Shown here piece by piece: positions 50,901 to 55,989 of a DNA stretch of 55,989 bases. Position numbers and translations under genes: made by a program. The stretch comes from Bacillota bacterium. GTDB lineage: Bacteria; Bacillota; UBA5301; Bu52. The notes under the pieces are model-generated. The model ran no database searches, was not told where the DNA came from, and was given only the letters and a program-made list of their open reading frames with translations. Numbering within the stretch: position 1 is the stretch's first letter; each line of letters begins with the position of its first letter. The DNA is taken from positions 1 through 55,989 of the forward strand of contig JADBKO010000008.1 of assembly GCA_014896355.1 (NCBI GenBank), written 5' to 3'.

Positions 50901-51769
50901 ACGAGGCCACGCCGGAGGACGTGCGCCGCGTGTATCTCCTGGCGTATGAACTGGGGTGCAAGGGAGTCACGGTTTACCGGGACGGATCCCGGGAATCCCA
51001 GGTGTTGACGGTGGGCAAATCCCAAGAGGCCGGGAAGGCGGTGGCTGCCGGCAAGACGCCCGCCGTTGGCGGGGAAGCCGTTGGGACGGCGAAAAGGGGC
51101 GCTGCCGAGGCCGCGGCCCGCGGCGGTGCCGCCCCGGACGCATCGGAGAGCCGACCTGCGGGGAAGGCGTCCGGTAGTCCCTCTTCCGGCCAGGAGCAGT
51201 CGGAAGTCACGCCTGTGAACGGGCAGTGGGGCAACATCCGGCCCATTGAACGGCCCCGCCGCCTGGTGGGCGTCACAGATATGCGCGAGACCCCTTTGGG
51301 CAATCTGTATCTGACCCTGAACGTCATGGGGCCGGAGCAACACCCCTTTGAGCTCTTCGCCCAGATCGGGAAAGCCGGCAGCGACGTGACGGCTTTCACG
51401 GAAGCCATGGCCCGGCTCATCTCCCTGGCCTTCCGCTGTGGGATCGACCCGGCAGAAGTGGCGCACCAGCTGGTGGGGATCGGGGCCAGCCGGTCTGTGG
51501 GATTTGGCCCCTACCGAGTGCGTTCGGTGCCGGACGCCATCGGCCAGTTCTTGCTGGAGTTTCTGGAAAACCAGAAAGAAGGAAAGGCCATGGCCATGCT
51601 CCTTCCCCCGGGGGTGGCCCAGGCCAGCCTGTTTCCGGAGCCGGGCAAACCCGGAGACGGGGGGCAGGACCGGCCTGGGATGAACCTCTGCCCGGTGTGT
51701 GGCAACCAGACTCTGGTGTACGCGGAAGGATGCTCGAAGTGTTTGGCTTGCGGACACAGTGAGTGCTGA
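47981..51769 (+). CDS. nrdJ: Class II (B12-dependent) ribonucleotide reductase precursor with intein
   Basis: 1262 aa from TTG 47981, with GAAAGGGG 9 bases upstream. An earlier in-frame TTG at 47915 adds unconserved residues. It makes deoxynucleotides. Extein blocks: [22 protein letters not shown] (first active Cys), [30 protein letters not shown] interrupted by the intein, [18 protein letters not shown] (Cys/Glu radical site), and a C-terminal CPVCG...[12 protein letters not shown] redox or zinc tail. Mature enzyme would be about 823 aa. An Ala/Gly-rich linker (about 1015-1070) precedes the C-terminal part. Self-splicing of the intein is needed for activity. Confidence 0.93.
   Translation: [1262 protein letters not shown]
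48461..49777 (+). mobile_element. Intein in nrdJ with degenerate endonuclease region
   Basis: 439 aa, residues 161-599 of the precursor. Block A starts [20 protein letters not shown] (Cys1). Block B contains TLRH (TxxH). Block F/G ends [20 protein letters not shown] then HN before Thr+1, all needed for splicing. The host site KQGG^TRRGANMG is a known RNR insertion site. In the middle, a segment [20 protein letters not shown] followed by [16 protein letters not shown] resembles the second LAGLIDADG block, but its acidic residue is gone; the first LAGLIDADG block is not visible, being replaced by Ala/Gly-rich sequence. I infer active splicing and dead homing. Confidence 0.9.
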
Positions 51770-51828
51770 ATTCTGATAAATTCACCGCCAGGGACGGGAA
51801 AAACGCCTTCCAATGGGCGATGCGGTTG

Positions 51829-51860
51829 GGACAGCCTGCCGGGTCTCCGGCAGGCTGTCC
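51829..51860 (+). terminator. Perfect 14-bp hairpin after nrdJ
   Basis: GGACAGCCTGCCGG, loop GTCT, CCGGCAGGCTGTCC. It lies 60 bp after the nrdJ stop. The T tract is poor (ACGTTTCC), so it could be a pause or stability element and not a standard terminator. The remaining 150 bp to the aminotransferase hold a TTGACG (51903) without a matching -10. Confidence 0.5.
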
Positions 51861-52012
51861 ACGTTTCCGCAAGCCGGCAGGATTTTGCCGGCCAAAGGCG
51901 AATTGACGGCGAAACGTCCTGAATGTGACGAGCGGCACAACCAGGGACACAGAAATGGCGTTTGCAGTCGAGAACCGCGTGTCGAGTATGGAGTACCGAG
52001 GAGGTCATTTCG

Positions 52013-53161
52013 TTGGAACAAGTGTTGCTCATTCCCGGCCCGACCCCGGTTCCCCCCCAGGTGCGGCAGGCCATGGCCGCGCCGATGATCAACCACCGGG
52101 GCCCTGAATTCGCGGCGCTGTTTGCCGAAGTGGAGGCCAACCTGCGGCAAATCCTGCAGCTGCCTGCGGACCAGTCCGTGGTCATTCTCCCCTGCGCCGG
52201 CACGGGGGCCATGGAAGCCGCGCTGGTCAACGTGTTCTCCCCACAGGACCGCGTCCTGGCCTGTATCATGGGGGTGTTCGGCGCCCGTTTCGCCAAGATC
52301 GCCTCCGCCTACGGGCTGCAGGTGGACCGCCTGGAAGTGGAGCCCGGCCAGGTCATCACGGCCCAGGCGGTGCAGCAGCGGCTACAGCAGGCTGCCCAGG
52401 AAGGACGGCCCTACGCAGGGGTGCTGGTCACCCACAATGAGACCTCCACCGGAGTCCTCCTGAACCTGGAGGCCATTGCCAAGGTGGTGCAGCCCAGCGG
52501 CGCCCTGCTTGTGGCGGATGCCGTCAGCAGCCTGGGAGGAGTCCCCCTCTTCCCGCAGGCCTGGGGTGTAGATGTGGTGCTGACTGCCTCGCAGAAGGCG
52601 TTGATGTGCCCGCCCGGCCTGGGTTTTCTGGTGCTGAGCCAAAAGGCCTGGCAAGCGGCGGAGAAGGCGACGCTGCCACGGTTTTATTGGGACGTGCGCC
52701 CTTACCGGGAGGGTTTCGCCAAGGGCCAGACGCCCTACACTCCAGCTGTTTCCCTATGGTACGGCCTGCGGGAGAGCACGCGCCTGATTTTGGCGGAAGG
52801 TCTGGAGGCCTACTGGCAGCGGCACCGCCTTATGGCGGCCATGGCCCGGGCGGGATTACAGGCTCTGGGCTTCACGTTGCTGGCTCGGGAGGAATGGGCC
52901 TCGCCCACGGTGACGGCAGCGTTTCCTCCTCAGGGCGTGGAGGCGGCCAAGCTCATCCGCTGGTGCCGGGAAGAGCAGCGGGTGGTATTGGCAGGCGGGC
53001 AAGGGCCTTTGAGCGGCAAGATCATCCGTCTGGCACATATGGGATTCATCCAGCCGGAGGACGTCCTGGTGGGCCTGCAGGCGCTGGAGAAGGCGCTGCA
53101 TGCTCAAGGGGTGCCGGTGCAGCCCGGCCAGGGAGCGGAGGCCGCCCTGGCGGCCCGTTGA
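52013..53161 (+). CDS. Class V aminotransferase (serine-pyruvate / alanine-glyoxylate or phosphoserine type)
   Basis: 382 aa from TTG 52013, with AGGAGG at 51999-52004. PLP enzyme: N-terminal LLIPGPTPVPPQV, THNETSTGVL, VADAVSSLGGVPL and the lysine in TASQKALMCPPGLGFL. This family uses alanine, serine or phosphoserine as amino donor. Directly followed by serA, so it probably transaminates phosphohydroxypyruvate (or serine) in the serine pathway, a role described for this family in some archaea and Firmicutes lacking SerC. Substrate remains an inference. Confidence 0.87.
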   Translation: MEQVLLIPGPTPVPPQVRQAMAAPMINHRGPEFAALFAEVEANLRQILQLPADQSVVILPCAGTGAMEAALVNVFSPQDRVLACIMGVFGARFAKIASAYGLQVDRLEVEPGQVITAQAVQQRLQQAAQEGRPYAGVLVTHNETSTGVLLNLEAIAKVVQPSGALLVADAVSSLGGVPLFPQAWGVDVVLTASQKALMCPPGLGFLVLSQKAWQAAEKATLPRFYWDVRPYREGFAKGQTPYTPAVSLWYGLRESTRLILAEGLEAYWQRHRLMAAMARAGLQALGFTLLAREEWASPTVTAAFPPQGVEAAKLIRWCREEQRVVLAGGQGPLSGKIIRLAHMGFIQPEDVLVGLQALEKALHAQGVPVQPGQGAEAALAAR

Positions 53162-53224
53162 AGCCGGTGCACCGCCGAAGTGAGTAGCGAGTACCGAAGC
53201 GAGTACAGAAGGGAGAAAGCAGGC

Positions 53225-54874
53225 ATGGAGAAGGCACGGATTCTCATCGCGGAGAAGCTGGCGGACGAAGGGCGCCGCCTTCTGGAGCCGGAGTTCCAGG
53301 TGGACGTCCGCCCGGGCCTGGCACCGGCGGATCTGGTCCGCGTAATCCCTCAGTATGACGCCTTGATCGTACGCAGTGCGACCCAGGTGACGGCGGAGGT
53401 CATCGCTGCCGGCCAGCGCCTGCGGGTCATCGGCCGCGCGGGCGTGGGCGTCAACAACATCGACGTGGCCGCAGCCACGGCCCGGGGCATCGTGGTGCTC
53501 AACGTGCCGGACGGCAACACCATCGCCGCTGCCGAGCACACCGTGGGCTTGATGCTGGCCGTGGCCCGCCACATTCCCCAGGCCCATGCATCCTTGCAGG
53601 CCGGCCGTTGGCAGCGCAGCGCCTTCGAAGGCGTGGAGTTGCGGGGCAAAACCCTGGGCGTGGTGGGCGCCGGACGCATCGGACAGGAGGTGGGCAAGCG
53701 CTGCCTGGCGTTTGGCATGAGGGTGCTGGCCTATGATCCCTACGCCAACGCCGAGACCCTGAAAAACCTGGGCATTGAGCAGGTGGCGTCCTTGAGCGAG
53801 CTTTTGGCCCAGGCGGATTTTCTGACGGTCCACACGCCTCTGACCGCCCAGACCCGGGGCCTCATCGGTGCCGCGGAGCTGGCGCAGATGAAAAAAGGCA
53901 GCTACGTGGTGAATTGCGCCCGCGGGGGCATCATCGACGAAGAAGCCCTCTATCAGGCCCTGGTGGAAGGGCATCTGGCCGGCGCGGCCCTGGATGTGTA
54001 TAGCAAAGAGCCCCCCGGCGACATGCCGCTGCTGAGCCTGCCCCAGGTGGTGGCCACGCCGCACCTGGGGGCTTCCACCCGCGAGGCACAGCTGGTGAAC
54101 GCCGTGGAGGTGGCGCAGCAGGTGGGGCGCTTCCTGCGGGGCCAGCCGGTGCGGAACGCCGTGAACCTGCCGGCGCTTTCGGAACGCCAATGGGAGCAGG
54201 TGAATCCCCTTCTACCCTTGGCGGAGGTTCTGGGGCATTTCTATACCCAGGCTGTGGGCGGCAACCTCAATGAAGTGGAAGTGGCGTATTTCGGCGATGC
54301 CGACGGGGCGGCGGTGGATTTTTTGGCCAGCGCCGTGGTGAAAGGCCTGCTCTGGCAGGTGGTTTCCGAGCCCATCAACGAGGTCAACGCCATGGCCGCT
54401 GCGCAGCGGCAGGGCGTCAAGGTCGCCGTCACCCGCAGCCATCCCCGCTTCGACCTGCCTCAGCCCTATCTGGAGGTGCGGGTGGGCCGGGAGCCCAGGC
54501 AGCACCGGGTGGGTGGGACGCTCTCCCGCTTCGGGCAGCCCCGCATCACCCTGGTCGACGGGTTGCCCGTGGATGTGTCCCCCACGCCCTATCTCATTGT
54601 CAGCCGCCATCAGGACCGGCCGGGAATCATCGGCAAGTTTGGGACGATCCTGGGCAATGCCGGCATCAACATTGCCGCCATGCAGGTAGGAAGAAAACAG
54701 GTGCGTGGTGAAGCCATCATGATCCTGGCCGTGGATGACGCAGTGCCGGCCGGGGTCCTGCGGGAATTGCAGGCCATCCCCGGCGTGGGGGATGCGCTGC
54801 TGGTGACGCTGCCTGCCAATCTGGTGGGGGCTGCCGCTGGCAGCGGTCCGGCCCAGGGTTTGGCCAGCGCCTGA
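53225..54874 (+). CDS. serA: D-3-phosphoglycerate dehydrogenase
   Basis: 549 aa, long form with intervening and ACT domains. ATG 53225, with GGGAG before; an upstream in-frame GTG at 53180 is less likely as it encodes SSEYRSEYRREK from a short DNA repeat. NAD fold motif is VVGAGRIGQEVGKR; catalytic Arg in NCARGGIIDEEAL, Glu in DVYSKEPP, and His in TPHLGAST. The C-terminal ACT domain (about 465-540, LIVSRHQDRPGIIGKFGTIL) is the serine-sensing type, so feedback control is likely. First step of serine synthesis. Confidence 0.93.
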   Translation: MEKARILIAEKLADEGRRLLEPEFQVDVRPGLAPADLVRVIPQYDALIVRSATQVTAEVIAAGQRLRVIGRAGVGVNNIDVAAATARGIVVLNVPDGNTIAAAEHTVGLMLAVARHIPQAHASLQAGRWQRSAFEGVELRGKTLGVVGAGRIGQEVGKRCLAFGMRVLAYDPYANAETLKNLGIEQVASLSELLAQADFLTVHTPLTAQTRGLIGAAELAQMKKGSYVVNCARGGIIDEEALYQALVEGHLAGAALDVYSKEPPGDMPLLSLPQVVATPHLGASTREAQLVNAVEVAQQVGRFLRGQPVRNAVNLPALSERQWEQVNPLLPLAEVLGHFYTQAVGGNLNEVEVAYFGDADGAAVDFLASAVVKGLLWQVVSEPINEVNAMAAAQRQGVKVAVTRSHPRFDLPQPYLEVRVGREPRQHRVGGTLSRFGQPRITLVDGLPVDVSPTPYLIVSRHQDRPGIIGKFGTILGNAGINIAAMQVGRKQVRGEAIMILAVDDAVPAGVLRELQAIPGVGDALLVTLPANLVGAAAGSGPAQGLASA

Positions 54875-54987
54875 CATTCGGCCAGCCTTGCAGGAACCTG
54901 TGCAGGCGCTTGGCGCCGTCTGTCTCCCTTTCGGGCGTTGGGCGGACGGCGCAGCCCACAGCCCTGCAGGCGTGAGGGAGCAGGTAC

Positions 54988-55827
54988 ATGCTGATCGATT
55001 ATCATATGCACCTGGAGCAGGGGGATTTCTCCCCCTCCTGGCTCCGGCGTTTTCTGGACACAGCGCTCTCGCGGGGCGTGCAGGAGATCGCCATCACCGA
55101 ACATGCCTATCGCTTCCGCCAAGCCGCAGGCCTGTTGCCTGCGTGGTGGGAGCAGCGGACGGGCCCGGCCCAGGATCTGGAAGAGTACGTGAACCTGATC
55201 ACGACAGCCCAACGGGAGGGCTGGCCGGTGAAGCTGGGCATCGAAATCGATTACGTTCCCGGCCGTGAGGACGACATCGCCCGCCGCCTGGTGGAACCCT
55301 ACCCCTGGGATGTGGTGCTGGGCTCCGTACACTGGCTGGGGGACTGGCCGTTCGACGTGGATCCCGCCAGCTGGCAAGGCCGTGATGTGGACAGCGCGTA
55401 CGGCCAGTATTTCGCCACCTTGGCCCGCATGGCCACCAGCGGCCTGTTCGATGTGATCTCCCATCCCGATGTGATCAAGGTCTTCGGCTTTCGCAGCCGC
55501 CAGCCGCTGGCCCCGCTGTTCCGGCCTGTCCTGGAGGCAGCCCAAGCCCGGCATATGGCGGTGGAGATCTCCAGCGCCGGCTGGCGGAAGCGGGTAGGCG
55601 AAGTCTACCCGGCGCCGGAACTGCTGGATCTGGTGCAGGCCCTGCACCTGCCCGTGACGCTGGCCTCGGATGCCCACCGGCCGCAGGACGTGGCGGCCGA
55701 TTTCGGGCGCCTCTGCGAATATGCCTGGACCCACGGCATCCGGCAGGTCACTGTATTCTCCCGCCGCAGCCCATCCCAGCGTCCGCTGGGACCCGAATCC
55801 ACGGCAGAAGCCGGGGCGGCAGGCTAG
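54988..55827 (+). CDS. PHP-family phosphatase (HisK/HisJ type)
   Basis: 279 aa from ATG 54988, with AGGGAG 7-12 bases before. PHP metal motifs: IDYHMHLEQGD (HxH), ITEHAYRF, GIEIDYVPG, GSVHWLGDW, ISHPDVIKVFG and ASDAHRP. Sequence is histidinol-phosphatase-like. Its place after aminotransferase-serA and the absence of serB nearby suggest it may act as phosphoserine phosphatase, or as histidinol phosphatase. No his genes are in the window. Confidence 0.82.
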   Translation: MLIDYHMHLEQGDFSPSWLRRFLDTALSRGVQEIAITEHAYRFRQAAGLLPAWWEQRTGPAQDLEEYVNLITTAQREGWPVKLGIEIDYVPGREDDIARRLVEPYPWDVVLGSVHWLGDWPFDVDPASWQGRDVDSAYGQYFATLARMATSGLFDVISHPDVIKVFGFRSRQPLAPLFRPVLEAAQARHMAVEISSAGWRKRVGEVYPAPELLDLVQALHLPVTLASDAHRPQDVAADFGRLCEYAWTHGIRQVTVFSRRSPSQRPLGPESTAEAGAAG

Positions 55828-55866
55828 GCGGTGGCCGGGGAGCCGGCTCGCCGGCCGGTTCCCTGC

Positions 55867-55989
55867 CTAGCGGCGCTGGCGCCAGATCAGGATCACTGTT
55901 CGCCGGCGCCAGCGAAGATAAGGGCCCAGGATGGCCCCAAGAATGTTGCACATGCTTCCCAGCCGGGCGGGCGGCAGCCTGCGGGCCCG
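55867..55989 (-). CDS. Partial gene, C-terminal end
   Basis: A 40-codon open frame running in from the right edge, ending LGAILGPYLRWRRRTVILIW then RQRR and TAG at 55867-55869. The hydrophobic-basic character looks like the end of a membrane protein. It faces the PHP gene tail to tail. An inverted repeat (CGCTGGCGCC / GGCGCCAGCG) at about 55874-55908 is inside it, so chance ORF is possible. Confidence 0.35.
   Translation of the reverse strand, partial: RARRLPPARLGSMCNILGAILGPYLRWRRRTVILIWRQRR

Noticed and set aside
53180-53224. Earlier GTG start for serA
   Set aside because: It encodes a repeat-derived SSEYRSEYRR segment, whereas ATG 53225 has a ribosome site and begins the conserved fold.
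1-55989. tRNA genes, rRNA genes, CRISPR arrays, insertion sequences, prophage
   Set aside because: I looked for T-loop patterns, regularly spaced repeats and transposase motifs on both strands and found none.

Overview
The window is about 56 kb of GC-rich bacterial chromosome (I estimate about 65% G+C by eye). It has tight gene packing, strong AGGAGG-type ribosome sites and frequent GTG/TTG starts. The run tmk, yaaR, holB, ricT, rsmI, metG, tatD is the classic Firmicutes arrangement. A Met-type T-box before metG, BioY, a class II ribonucleotide reductase and a group 3b [NiFe] hydrogenase also fit. I infer a high-GC, probably thermophilic or anaerobic/microaerobic member of the Firmicutes (Clostridia/Symbiobacteria/Limnochordia-like). 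The species cannot be named from this evidence. No rRNA, tRNA, CRISPR array, insertion sequence or prophage was seen. The only mobile element is an intein.

Layout. 0-7.2 kb: DUF1614 membrane protein, MFS transporter, membrane-anchored PHP protein, then manC-manB (GDP-mannose supply) overlapping a TtcA-like PP-loop ATPase. 7.2-9.5 kb: a long FtsA/PilM-like protein with a repeated C-terminal module. 9.6-13.7 kb: pstS-C-A-B behind four Pho half-sites spaced 11 bp. 13.8-16.6 kb: membrane-anchored TPR protein and a B12-binding radical SAM protein. 16.8-18.8 kb, minus strand: a 57-aa SPW protein with a long leader, an enoyl-CoA hydratase and BioY. 19-20.2 kb: PAS-HD-GYP protein. 20.2-25.2 kb, minus strand: hydBGDA hydrogenase with its own promoter, preceded by a terminator and a rubredoxin-cupin fusion gene. 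25.4-27.2 kb: small or TPR proteins and a zinc-ribbon YkvA protein. 27.5-29.8 kb: tdh-kbl threonine degradation. 30-33 kb: beta-CASP metallo-beta-lactamase and a fold-I amino acid decarboxylase.

33-46.4 kb: the housekeeping block (R3H/ring ATPase, tmk, yaaR, holB, ricT, rsmI, T-box, metG, tatD, DUF92 protein). It is interrupted on the minus strand by a LolA-like lipoprotein and a two-thioredoxin-fold disulfide oxidoreductase. The oxidoreductase has a perfect consensus promoter and a CsoR/CstR-like palindrome. 46.6-55.8 kb: a divergent endonuclease III-like protein, class II nrdJ carrying a 439-aa intein, then a serine pathway group (class V aminotransferase, serA, PHP phosphatase). A minus-strand gene end lies at the right edge.

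The most unusual items are the nrdJ intein with an eroded homing-endonuclease region; the endonuclease III-like protein that keeps an Asp and four Cys but has lost the helix-hairpin-helix; the FtsA-like protein with four VNG-type repeats; the promoter-operator pair before the disulfide oxidoreductase; an apparently leaderless holB promoter; and the long structured leader of the SPW gene. I did not find a clearly unprecedented multi-gene system.
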